Below are positions 52,726 through 63,326 of a stretch of DNA of 64,000 nt, in pieces (positions within the stretch are counted from its first letter, which is position 1; every line of letters starts with the position of its first letter). The translations under genes were made by a program, and so were the position numbers. The notes beneath the pieces are model-generated. The model saw only the letters and a list, made by a program, of their open reading frames with translations, was not told the DNA's origin and did no database searches. Source of the stretch: Pseudarthrobacter phenanthrenivorans Sphe3 (GTDB lineage: Bacteria > Actinomycetota > Actinomycetes > Actinomycetales > Micrococcaceae); assembly GCF_000189535.1 (NCBI RefSeq), contig NC_015145.1, forward strand, positions 186,001-250,000, read 5' to 3'.

Positions 52726-54654
52726 ATGGCTTTGAACAGCGACATCCGCCCGGATGCCCAATCCCCCATTGAGCTGGAGGAGTCCCAACCCGTTCCTGCA
52801 CCGGAAAGCTCTTTTTCCTCCCACGAGCCGCACGACGCGGAGGACACCCAGCAGATCCTCCAGGAACTCCGGCAGAGCAAGACTGAACGCGCGGTAACGG
52901 AACGCCGCAACCGCAAACTTGTCCTGGACAAGTGGACCTTCGGCATCACAGGCGTCATTGCCCTGGCCTTCGTCGCATGGGGCTTCCTCGGCCGGGACAG
53001 CCTGGCCACGGTTTCCACGGACGTCCTTGGCTGGGTCATGGAATACACCGGCTGGCTGTTTATGGTCCTGGCTTCCCTCTTCGTCGTGTTCGTGCTGTGG
53101 CTGGCACTTGGCCGCTTCGGCAACATTCCGCTGGGCAAAGACGGCGAGAAGCCCGAATTCCGGACGATCTCCTGGATCGCCATGATGTTCGCCGCCGGCA
53201 TGGGCATCGGCCTGATGTTCTACGGCGTAGCTGAACCGCTGTACCACTTCATCTCTCCGCCGCCGGGAACGGTGGACGGTCACACTCCCGAGGCAATCCA
53301 GACGGCCATGGCCACCTCGATTTTCCACTGGACCCTGCACCCCTGGGCGATGTACGCCGTCGTCGGTATTGCCATGGCATACGGAACGTACCGGCTGGGC
53401 CGCCGCCAGCTGATCTCCGCCGCCTTCACCTCCATCTTCGGAGTGCGGACGGTTGAAGGCCCGGTGGGCAAGTTCATCAACATCCTCGCCATCTTCGCCA
53501 CGCTCTTCGGCACCGCGGCCTCACTGGGCCTGGGCGCCCTGCAAATCGGCAGCGGCCTCAGCTCCAACGGATGGGCCGGCGAAATCGGCACCCCTGTGCT
53601 GGTGGTCATTGTCGCCATCCTGACCCTCTGCTTCGTGGCCTCCGCAGTGTCCGGCATCAGCCGCGGCATCCAGTGGTTGTCCAACATCAACATGGTCCTG
53701 GCCGTGGTCCTCGCCCTCATCGTGTTCGTGGCCGGCCCCACCCTGTTCATCCTCAACCTGATCCCCTCGGCCGTGGGCGACTACGCCCGCGACGTCGCCG
53801 AAATGTCCACCCGCACCGAGGCTGTCGGCGACGAGTCGCTGCGTGCCTGGCTGTCCGGCTGGACCATCTTCTACTGGGCCTGGTGGATCTCCTGGACGCC
53901 GTTCGTAGGCATGTTCATCGCCCGGATCAGCCGGGGCCGGACCATCCGCCAGTTCGTCACCGGCGTGCTGCTGGTGCCGAGCATCGTGAGCGTCATCTGG
54001 TTCGGTATCTTCGGCGGCACTGCGTTCCAGATCCAGCAGCAGGCCGACAAGACGGACAACCCAACCGACGGCATCGCCAAGATGGTCGACGGCGCCTCCA
54101 CCATCGACTTCGACGGTGCGCTGTTCGACCTGGTCAAGAACCTGCAGATGCCCGGCTGGGCCGTCACTGCGGTGATCGTCCTGGCCATGGTGCTGGTTGC
54201 CATCTTCTTCGTTACCGGTGCCGACTCCGCCTCGATCGTGATGTCCTCCCTGAGCTCCAACGGCTCCAGCGAACCGCGCCGCGGCCTGGTGATCTTCTGG
54301 GGCAGCCTCACCGGTGCAGTAGCAGCCGTCATGCTCCTCGCCGGCGGCGATGAACCGTCCGAGGCCCTATCCGGGCTGCAGCGCATCACCATCGTGGCCG
54401 CCCTGCCCTTCGTGCTGGTGATGTTCCTGCTCTGCATCGCCCTCACCCGCGACCTGCGCCGGGATCCCATTTCCCTGCGCCGCCGGCTCGCCGACACGGT
54501 AGTGGAGCGCGCCATCCGCAGCGGCGTGGACCAGCACGGCGGAGCCCAGTTCGATCTCGTTACCAAGCATGAATGTGATCAGCATTGCCCGGAAGACAGC
54601 CCCTGCGCCGCTTCCCCCGCTGACACCCAAGCCCCCGCAAAGAACCAGGAGTAG
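52726..54654 (+). CDS. BCCT-family glycine betaine/choline transporter
   Basis: A 642-residue transporter with 12 helices between long hydrophilic tails (about 65 residues N-terminal and 70 C-terminal). AAGMGIGLMFYGVAEPLYHF is the glycine stretch of helix 1' in BetP-type carriers, and WTIFYWAWWISWTPFVGMF is the Trp/aromatic substrate box of helix 8. It imports glycine betaine or choline with Na+. AAAGGAC precedes ATG 52726. Located between gbcB and purU, it probably feeds the catabolic pathway rather than serving osmotic protection only. Confidence 0.9.
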   Translation: MALNSDIRPDAQSPIELEESQPVPAPESSFSSHEPHDAEDTQQILQELRQSKTERAVTERRNRKLVLDKWTFGITGVIALAFVAWGFLGRDSLATVSTDVLGWVMEYTGWLFMVLASLFVVFVLWLALGRFGNIPLGKDGEKPEFRTISWIAMMFAAGMGIGLMFYGVAEPLYHFISPPPGTVDGHTPEAIQTAMATSIFHWTLHPWAMYAVVGIAMAYGTYRLGRRQLISAAFTSIFGVRTVEGPVGKFINILAIFATLFGTAASLGLGALQIGSGLSSNGWAGEIGTPVLVVIVAILTLCFVASAVSGISRGIQWLSNINMVLAVVLALIVFVAGPTLFILNLIPSAVGDYARDVAEMSTRTEAVGDESLRAWLSGWTIFYWAWWISWTPFVGMFIARISRGRTIRQFVTGVLLVPSIVSVIWFGIFGGTAFQIQQQADKTDNPTDGIAKMVDGASTIDFDGALFDLVKNLQMPGWAVTAVIVLAMVLVAIFFVTGADSASIVMSSLSSNGSSEPRRGLVIFWGSLTGAVAAVMLLAGGDEPSEALSGLQRITIVAALPFVLVMFLLCIALTRDLRRDPISLRRRLADTVVERAIRSGVDQHGGAQFDLVTKHECDQHCPEDSPCAASPADTQAPAKNQE

Positions 54655-54657
54655 ACC

Positions 54658-55587
54658 ATGACCACAGTCCTCGAGGGCCGCCCTACCGCTAACGCGACGG
54701 CGGAAGCCGGCGCGGTCCCCAGCGTGCGCAGTACCGGCACCGCACAGTACGTCCTCACCCTTGCCTGCCCTGAGCGCCCCGGAATCGTCCGGGCGATCAC
54801 CGCATTCCTCGCTGACCGCGGCTTTGACATCGTTGAACACCAGCAGTTCGATGACCACATGAGCGGCAAGCTCTACCTGCGCACGGCCTTCACCCCCGGA
54901 GACAAGGAAGTTTCCGCGGAAGGCCTCAGCGCGGAGTTCGCGGCCGTTGCCGATGAGTTCGACATGGAGTTCGCCATCCACGACGGCCGGCCCCAGCGCG
55001 TGCTGGTGATGGTTTCAAAGTTCGGCCACTGCCTCAACGACCTGATCTTCCGCTGGCGCGCCGGCAGCCTGGGTGCGGAGATCGCCGTCGTGGTTTCCAA
55101 CCACGAGGACCTCCGCCCGATGGCGGAAGCCGCCGGCCTGCCATTCATCCACGTCCCGGTCACGGCGGACACCAAGCCGCAGGCCGAGGCGCGCCTGCTT
55201 GAACTGGTCGAGGAGTACGACGCGGACCTTGTCGTCCTGGCCCGCTACATGCAGGTGCTCTCCGACAGCCTGAGCGAGACCCTCCGCGGCCGTGCCATCA
55301 ACATCCACCACTCCTTCCTGCCGGGGTTCAAGGGGGCCAAGCCCTACCACCAGGCTTATGACCGCGGCGTGAAGCTTATCGGCGCCACCGCGCACTACGT
55401 CACCGCAGACCTGGACGAGGGCCCGATCATCGAGCAGGAAGTGTTCCGGGTGGATCACAGCCTGGACCCGAACGCACTGGTCACTGTTGGCAGGGACGCC
55501 GAATCGCAGGCACTGTCCCGCGCAGTCAAGTGGCACTGCCAGCACCGGGTCCTGCTCAACAACACCCGCACCGTCGTCTTCCGCTAA
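54658..55587 (+). CDS. purU: Formyltetrahydrofolate deformylase (betaine-operon copy)
   Basis: A 309-residue PurU, homologous to the copy at 33099-33995. The ACT domain starts VLTLACPERPGIVRAITAFL, and the catalytic region has INIHHSFLPGFKGAKPYHQA and IGATAHYVTADLDEGPII. It starts 3 bases after the BCCT stop and is followed after 27 bases by dimethylglycine oxidase, whose folate domain makes 5,10-methylene-THF. Releasing formate from formyl-THF would keep free THF available to that enzyme. Confidence 0.92.
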   Translation: MTTVLEGRPTANATAEAGAVPSVRSTGTAQYVLTLACPERPGIVRAITAFLADRGFDIVEHQQFDDHMSGKLYLRTAFTPGDKEVSAEGLSAEFAAVADEFDMEFAIHDGRPQRVLVMVSKFGHCLNDLIFRWRAGSLGAEIAVVVSNHEDLRPMAEAAGLPFIHVPVTADTKPQAEARLLELVEEYDADLVVLARYMQVLSDSLSETLRGRAINIHHSFLPGFKGAKPYHQAYDRGVKLIGATAHYVTADLDEGPIIEQEVFRVDHSLDPNALVTVGRDAESQALSRAVKWHCQHRVLLNNTRTVVFR

Positions 55588-58122
<2,535 letters not shown>

Positions 58123-58137
58123 CAGTTGGGGAACGAG

Positions 58138-58172
58138 ACCGGGGGTTGCCGATCAGGCGGCCCCCGGTTTTT
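58138..58172 (+). terminator. Intrinsic terminator of the gbc-dmg operon
   Basis: ACCGGGGG (58138-58145) pairs with CCCCCGGT (58161-58168), with a small inner GCC/GGC stem, and a run of T follows directly. This is a textbook rho-independent terminator 15 bases after the dmg stop. Confidence 0.9.
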
Positions 58173-58247
58173 CGTGCATGTGGGCCGTCCCGCGGAGCTG
58201 AACGGTCCGGTCCTAAAAATGTCAGACCCCCTTGTCATGATGGGGTT

Positions 58248-59756
58248 ATGGGACAGGCAGCGGTGGCAAAGGCTTTTGCGGAGTTCAAGGCCGCCCTCGC
58301 TGTGCTTAACGCCGAGGTGGATGGGTGTGCTTCGGAGCCGTTCCTGGCTGCTGATCCTTTGGCGGCGCTGGCGGACGGGTGCCTTGACATCCTTGCCGGG
58401 GTGCGGGAGGTGGAGGCCGGTTTCGCAGGCCTGAAGGCCCGTGCTGCCGTGACGTATGCGGACAGCGTCCAAGCTATAGCGCCGGATATGCCGGTGCAGG
58501 CGCAGGAGATGGCTGTCGCGGCGGAAATCGGCTGCCTCCTGGCCCTGGGACACCGGGCAGCGGGTTCGTTCCTGGCCGCGTCCCACGCGCTGACCAAGGA
58601 GTTGCCGCGGACGTTATCGGCACTGCAGTCCGGGACGATCTCCTGGCAGCACGCCCTGGTCATAGTGGACGAGGCCGCAACCCTGGACCCGGCCGGGGTC
58701 GCCGCCTTGGAAGCCCACTTCCTCGACCCCGACACACCCAGGCCTGCGACCGCCGCGGCGATCGGGGAAGTGCCGGCGTACCGGCTCCGGCACAAAGCCC
58801 GCACCTGGCGTGAACGCCACCACGTCGAATCCATCGAAAAGCGCCATGCCAAGGGGGTTGCTGAACGGCGGGTGGAATGCCGGCCGGACCAGGACGGCAT
58901 GGCATGGCTCTCCGCTTATTTGCCCGCGGACCAGGCGCTGGCAGGCTGGAACCGCCTTAACGCCCTCACGCGGGCCGCGCAAGGACCAAACGAACCCCGC
59001 ACCCTCACCCAACTCCGGACCGACAAATTCGCCGAAGCGATCCTCACCAGCGGAACCAGTACAACCTTCCATGCAGACAACAGGGCAGGTAACGGCGAGG
59101 AAGCAGGTGACAGCGACGGAGCGGGCGCCGGAACCGGTGCCGGCCTGGCGTTCCCGGGGATCCGGGCCCAGGTCCTGGTCACCGTGCCGGTGTTCTCGCT
59201 GATGGGCCTGACGGAGGAGCCGGCGGTGCTGGACGGGTTTGGCCCCATTCCGCCGTCCATGGCACGGGACCTGGTTGCACACGGAGCAGACTCCTTTCAC
59301 CGCGTCCTGGTCGATCCGCGGGACGGGGCACCACTGGAGATCGGGCGCACCAGTTACCGGGTGACCAAGGCGATGCGCAATTGGCTCAGGCTGCGGGACG
59401 GCAAATGCCCCTTCCCCGGCTGCAGCAACCACTCCCTCGACAACGAGGCAGACCACCTCCTCGCGTGGGCCAAGGGCGGCACCACCGGGATCAGCAACCT
59501 GGGACAGCCCTGCCCGAAGCACCACAGGCTTCGGCATATCAGCCGCTGGAGGCCCACCCCGGCCAGCGCAACCGGACCACCCGGCTGGATCTCACCTGCC
59601 GGCCGGCACTACAAGAGCGAACACCAGGACTGGGAACCACCCCAGTGGCCCGGAGCAGCACATGCTGCCACCGGCAGCCCACCCGATTTTCTCTACATCG
59701 GCGGCTCCCCAGGAGAAGAAGTACTGACCCGCTTCCTGCACGCCCCATCCGGCTGA
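58248..59756 (+). CDS. DUF222 / HNH endonuclease-domain protein (13E12 repeat-like)
   Basis: A 502-residue protein. The N-terminal about 300 residues are the DUF222 helical region (LADGCLDILAGVREVEAGFAGL; GLKARAAVTYADS). The C-terminus has an HNH nuclease motif: RDGKCPFPGCSNHSLDNEADHLLAWAKGG, then NLGQPCPKHHRLRH. Such genes occur in many copies in actinobacteria and are related to the mycobacterial 13E12 repeats; function is unproven, and mobility has been suggested. CATGAT at 58235-58240 lies just before ATG 58248, so the mRNA may be leaderless. Nothing ties it to its metabolic neighbours. Confidence 0.88.
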   Translation: MGQAAVAKAFAEFKAALAVLNAEVDGCASEPFLAADPLAALADGCLDILAGVREVEAGFAGLKARAAVTYADSVQAIAPDMPVQAQEMAVAAEIGCLLALGHRAAGSFLAASHALTKELPRTLSALQSGTISWQHALVIVDEAATLDPAGVAALEAHFLDPDTPRPATAAAIGEVPAYRLRHKARTWRERHHVESIEKRHAKGVAERRVECRPDQDGMAWLSAYLPADQALAGWNRLNALTRAAQGPNEPRTLTQLRTDKFAEAILTSGTSTTFHADNRAGNGEEAGDSDGAGAGTGAGLAFPGIRAQVLVTVPVFSLMGLTEEPAVLDGFGPIPPSMARDLVAHGADSFHRVLVDPRDGAPLEIGRTSYRVTKAMRNWLRLRDGKCPFPGCSNHSLDNEADHLLAWAKGGTTGISNLGQPCPKHHRLRHISRWRPTPASATGPPGWISPAGRHYKSEHQDWEPPQWPGAAHAATGSPPDFLYIGGSPGEEVLTRFLHAPSG

Positions 59757-59905
59757 TGGGCGCTGGGGAACGCTCAAAAAGCCGGACCAAGCCGGACCAA
59801 GCCGGCCTCGCTCCTGCTGCCCTGCGCCCTGGATGCTTACCTGCCAGCCTTGCCGGTGCCACGGCTGCCCTTGTCCCTGGCTTCGCCCGGTGGTTGGCTG
59901 GTGGG

Positions 59906-60124
59906 ATGGCTGATGAAGAGGTATCCAGGAACATTCCGTCCGACGAGCACCTGCGCCAGGATGTGGCACCGGAGACCGAGGGTGAACCCCAAGGCACCCC
60001 GGACAGCGGGTTCACGCCGGGACAAACCAACGCCGGGCAGCAGGTGTCAGGTCTGGCCTCGGCCACGGGCTACGGCAAGGACCTGGATCCAGAGGCGGAG
60101 CCTGACGGCAACAACCCTGTGTAG
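59906..60124 (+). CDS. Small acidic protein of unknown function
   Basis: A 72-residue protein rich in Glu, Asp, Gly, Pro and Asn, with no hydrophobic core: MADEEVSRNIPSDEHLRQDV at the start and GLASATGYGKDLDPEAEPDG near the end. It is probably disordered. CTGGTGGG before ATG 59906 could serve as a ribosome binding site. I do not recognise a family. It ends 14 bases before a large hairpin, which supports it being a real transcribed gene. The 149 bases between the DUF222 gene and this start contain nothing I can name. Confidence 0.5.
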   Translation: MADEEVSRNIPSDEHLRQDVAPETEGEPQGTPDSGFTPGQTNAGQQVSGLASATGYGKDLDPEAEPDGNNPV

Positions 60125-60138
60125 CCCTGACAGTCCCA

Positions 60139-60198
60139 GCGACAAAAAGCGACGGCGGCATTCGGCAGATGCCGAGTGCCGCCGTCGCTCCTTGTCGC
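60139..60198. terminator. Large bidirectional hairpin terminator
   Basis: The inner stem pairs 60148-60166 (start AGCGACGGCGGC) with 60171-60189 over 19 positions with one wobble around the loop AGAT. Outer GCGACAA and TTGTCGC (60139-60145, 60192-60198) extend it after a small internal bulge. It lies between the small protein gene and the convergent formate-dehydrogenase-like gene. Confidence 0.75.
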
Positions 60199-60230
60199 CT
60201 TATGCCGGCTGTCGCCTTATGCCGGCTGTC
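60197..60230 (+). repeat. 17-bp tandem duplication
   Basis: GCCTTATGCCGGCTGTC occurs twice head to tail (60197-60213, 60214-60230). It follows directly on the hairpin and shares its GTCGC ends, so it probably arose by slippage during replication of the hairpin. Confidence 0.8.
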
Positions 60231-60257
60231 GCTTGAACTGGGCCTGGTGCGGAAGGG

Positions 60258-62612
60258 CTACCTGGCTGCGGCAGGCTCCAGTCCCCCCGCAGCTGCCTCG
60301 GCGGCCGTTTCGGCAACGTGCGGGACGAACCGGACGAACATGGCTTTGAAGCCGGGGGTGTTGGATTCCCGCGCCACGTTTTCCTTGTGGACCAGGACGT
60401 TGGCTTCGGGGAAGTACGCGGCGGCGCAGCCCTTGGCCGTGGGGTAGGCCACCAGGCGGAACTTGTCCGCTTTGCGGTCGTGGCCGCCGAAGGTGCTGAT
60501 GACGTCCACGAGGTCGCGGTCCTTGAAGCCCAGTTCCACCAAATCCTCAGGGTGGATCAGGATGACGCGGCGGCCGCCGGAAATGCCGCGGTAGCGGTCG
60601 TCCAGGCCGTAGTAGGTGGTGTTGTACTGGTCGTGGCTCCGGATGGTCTGCAGGACCAGGTGCCCCGGCGGCGGGGTGAGGTATTCCAGCGGACTGACCG
60701 TGAAGCGGCCGCGGCCGATGTCCGTGGCGAAGGAGCGGGTGTCCCGGGGCGGGTTGGGCAGCACGAACCCGTTTTTGGTCCGGACCCGGGCATTGAAGTC
60801 CTCGAAGCCGGGCAGGACACGTTCGATGTGGTCGCGGATGACGTCGTAGTCCTCGGCCATGGCTTTCCAGTCCACGGAGTGGTCCGGGCCGAAGGTGGCC
60901 TCGGCCATTCGGGCGACGATAACCGGCTCGGCGAGCAGGTGCTCCGAGACGGGGGTGAGGCGGCCTTGGGTGGAGTGGACCACGGACATGGAGTCCTCCA
61001 CGGAGAGGAACTGGGCGCCCTTGGGGTGCTTGTCGTCCTTGTCCGTCCGGCCCAGGGTGGGCAGGATCAGGGAGGTTCGGCCGTGGACGATGTGGGAGCG
61101 GTTGGGTTTGGTGGAAATATGCACGGTCAGACCGATCCGCTGCATCCCGGCCTCCAGCATCTCGGTGTCCGAGCAGGCCAGGGAGAAGTTGCCGCCCATG
61201 GACACGAACACGTCCACTTCGTCGCGTTCGAAGGCTTCCATGGCCTCCACCGCGTCGTAGCCGTGGTGCCGGGGGGAGGTGATGCCGAACTCGGTGTCCA
61301 GGGCCTGCAGGAGCCCTTCCTTGGGCTTCTCCCAGATGCCCATAGTCCGGTCGCCCTGGACGTTGGAGTGCCCGCGGACGGGGCAGGCGCCGGCGCCGGG
61401 TTTGCCGAAGTTGCCCTGCAGGAGCAGGACATTGACCATTTCCTTGATGGTGTCCACCGAGTGCGGCTGCTGGGTGACACCGAGGGCCCAGCAAAAGATG
61501 GTGGCCTTGGAGGCAATGAGCATGCCGGCTACTTTTTCGATCTGGGCGCGGGTGAGGCCGGTGGCCTTCTCCGTTTCGGCCCAGTCCAGGTCCTTGCGGG
61601 CGTCGCGGTAGGCGTCAAACCCGTCCGTCTGCGCGGCGATGAAGGAATGGTCGACGACGGTCCCCGGGTTCCGCTCTTCCTCTGCGAGGAGGAGGTGGCC
61701 GAGGGCCTGGAACAGTGCCAGGTCACCGCCCACCTTGATCTGCAGGTATTCGTCCGCGAGCGGGGTGCCGCCGCCGACGACGCCGGAGACGGTCTGCGGG
61801 TCCTTGAAGTTGAACAGGCCGGCCTCGGGCAGCGGGTTGACCGCCACTACCTTCCCGCCTTTGTCCTTGCATTCCTTGAGCGCGGAGAGCATGCGGGGGT
61901 GGTTGGTTCCCGGGTTCTGCCCGACCACGAAGATCAGTTCGGAATCGTGGATGTCGTCCAGGGACACTGTGCCCTTGCCGATGCCGATGGTCGGGTTCAG
62001 GGCCGAACCCGAGGACTCGTGGCACATGTTTGAGCAGTCCGGCAGGTTGTTGGTGCCGATTGCCCGGGCGTAGAGCTGGTACATGAAGGCGGTCTCGTTC
62101 GCGGTCCGCCCGGAAGTGTAGAAAACGCACCGGTCTGCCGTGGTGGCACGCACGTGCTCGCCGATCAGCTCGAACGCCTCAGCCCAGGAGATCGGGGAGT
62201 AGTGGGTATCGCCTTCCCGGATCACCACCGGCTCGCTGAGCCGGCCCTGGTTGCCCAGCCAGTACTCCGTCTTCGTCGAAAGCTCGGCAATGGAATGCTT
62301 CGCCCAGAACTCGGCGCCCACGGTGCGGAGGGTGTTTTCCTCCGCCACGGCCTTCGCGCCGTTCTCGCAGAACTCGGCCGCCTTGCGCTTCTTGTCCGAC
62401 TCCGGCCAGGCGCAGCCCGGGCAGTCGAAGCCGCCCCGCTGGTTCAGCCGCAGCAATGAATGGGCGGTGCGGGCAACGCCCGCCTGCGCCACGGCGCGTT
62501 CCAGGGCCACCATGACCGCTTTGACGCCGGCGGCCTCAGTCTTGGGCTTGTGGACTTCGAGGTCGTCCTCGTTGATGTCCGCGACGGGGGCGGGCTGCTT
62601 ACCGAACTTCAT
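60258..62612 (-). CDS. FdhF/YdeP-type molybdopterin oxidoreductase (formate dehydrogenase alpha-like)
   Basis: A 784-residue molybdoenzyme. An N-terminal FDCPGCAWPESDKKRKAAEFC stretch (quoted in part: CPGC...FC) gives cysteines for an Fe-S cluster; CSNMCHESSG holds the likely Cys ligand of molybdenum; VVGQNPGTNHPRML and GHSNVQGDRTMG are cofactor-binding segments. This is the YdeP-like branch of formate dehydrogenases, without selenocysteine and without adjacent NAD or quinone subunits. Lying downstream of mscR-mbl, it probably oxidises the formate they produce (inference; E. coli YdeP is instead linked to acid resistance). ATG 62612 is preceded by AAGGAAG. Confidence 0.8.
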   Translation of the reverse strand: MKFGKQPAPVADINEDDLEVHKPKTEAAGVKAVMVALERAVAQAGVARTAHSLLRLNQRGGFDCPGCAWPESDKKRKAAEFCENGAKAVAEENTLRTVGAEFWAKHSIAELSTKTEYWLGNQGRLSEPVVIREGDTHYSPISWAEAFELIGEHVRATTADRCVFYTSGRTANETAFMYQLYARAIGTNNLPDCSNMCHESSGSALNPTIGIGKGTVSLDDIHDSELIFVVGQNPGTNHPRMLSALKECKDKGGKVVAVNPLPEAGLFNFKDPQTVSGVVGGGTPLADEYLQIKVGGDLALFQALGHLLLAEEERNPGTVVDHSFIAAQTDGFDAYRDARKDLDWAETEKATGLTRAQIEKVAGMLIASKATIFCWALGVTQQPHSVDTIKEMVNVLLLQGNFGKPGAGACPVRGHSNVQGDRTMGIWEKPKEGLLQALDTEFGITSPRHHGYDAVEAMEAFERDEVDVFVSMGGNFSLACSDTEMLEAGMQRIGLTVHISTKPNRSHIVHGRTSLILPTLGRTDKDDKHPKGAQFLSVEDSMSVVHSTQGRLTPVSEHLLAEPVIVARMAEATFGPDHSVDWKAMAEDYDVIRDHIERVLPGFEDFNARVRTKNGFVLPNPPRDTRSFATDIGRGRFTVSPLEYLTPPPGHLVLQTIRSHDQYNTTYYGLDDRYRGISGGRRVILIHPEDLVELGFKDRDLVDVISTFGGHDRKADKFRLVAYPTAKGCAAAYFPEANVLVHKENVARESNTPGFKAMFVRFVPHVAETAAEAAAGGLEPAAAR

Positions 62613-62656
62613 CGTTCCAACTTCCTTACCGGCATACGCCGTTCTTTCCATGACCG

Positions 62657-62692
62657 GCAATGGCGTGCCGGGTTATCCCGGCACGCCATTGC
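62657..62692. terminator. Perfect 16-bp hairpin between mbl and the formate-dehydrogenase-like gene
   Basis: GCAATGGCGTGCCGGG (62657-62672) and its exact complement (62677-62692) surround the loop TTAT. It lies 14 bases after the mbl stop on the minus strand, without a T tract. It may terminate mscR-mbl transcription partially, so the downstream gene would be expressed at a lower level or from its own promoter. Confidence 0.7.
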
Positions 62693-62705
62693 TGCTGAAT
62701 CCCTG

Positions 62706-63326
62706 TTACTGCGAAACCTTCGCCAGCGTTTCCTGCTCCGCAGCGATGGTGGTGTTGTCCCCGTGCCCGGTGCGGACCACGGTTTCCGGCGGGAGGGTGA
62801 GCAGCCGTTCCCGGATCGAGGCCAGGATGGTGGGGTAGTCACTGTAGGACCGCCCGGTCGCACCGGGCCCGCCGTTGAACAGCGTGTCCCCGGTGAACAC
62901 CGTCCCTTCGCTTTCCAGGTAGAAGCAGGTGGAACCGGGGGAATGTCCGGGGGTGTGGATGGCCCGCAGTGTTGCCCCGGCCACCTCGAAGACGTCCCCG
63001 TCGGCCAGTTCCCGGTCCGGCTTGGCGTCCGGATAGACCTGCTCCCAGAGGACCAGGTCCGCGGGGTTGAGGTAGATCGGCGCGCCGACCGCGTCAGCAA
63101 CGTCCCGGGCAGCGCCGATGTGGTCATTGTGCGCGTGGGTCTGCAGGATCGCGAGGACCTTCCGGCCCTTCACCTGGTTGATGATCGCCGCGGCGTCATG
63201 CGGGGAGTCAATAACCACGCACTCCTCGTCGTTGCCGACGATCCAAACGTTGTTGTCCACATCCCAGGTGCCGCCGTCGAGCGAAAACGTGCCCGAGGTG
63301 ACCAGGTTCTCGATGGTGACCGCCAT
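62706..63326 (-). CDS. Metallo-beta-lactamase-fold hydrolase, probable S-formylmycothiol hydrolase
   Basis: A 206-residue glyoxalase-II-like protein. The metal motif THAHNDHIGAA (HxHxDH) is at about residues 63-73, HTPGHSPGST supplies a further His, FTGDTLFNGG the bridging Asp, and TGHGDNT the last His. Its ATG overlaps the mscR stop by one base (TAATG), so it is tightly coupled to the mycothiol-dependent formaldehyde dehydrogenase. Hydrolysis of S-formylmycothiol to formate and mycothiol is the expected role from this context; activity on other thioesters is possible. Confidence 0.82.
   Translation of the reverse strand: MAVTIENLVTSGTFSLDGGTWDVDNNVWIVGNDEECVVIDSPHDAAAIINQVKGRKVLAILQTHAHNDHIGAARDVADAVGAPIYLNPADLVLWEQVYPDAKPDRELADGDVFEVAGATLRAIHTPGHSPGSTCFYLESEGTVFTGDTLFNGGPGATGRSYSDYPTILASIRERLLTLPPETVVRTGHGDNTTIAAEQETLAKVSQ

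Noticed and set aside
60318..62033. A 571-codon open frame on the plus strand opposite the formate-dehydrogenase-like gene
   Set aside because: Same reason: valine/glycine-rich antisense translation without motifs; the opposite strand has clear molybdopterin motifs.
60258..62612. Selenocysteine use in the formate-dehydrogenase-like gene
   Set aside because: There is no in-frame TGA in the coding sequence, and the likely metal-ligand position is an ordinary Cys codon.
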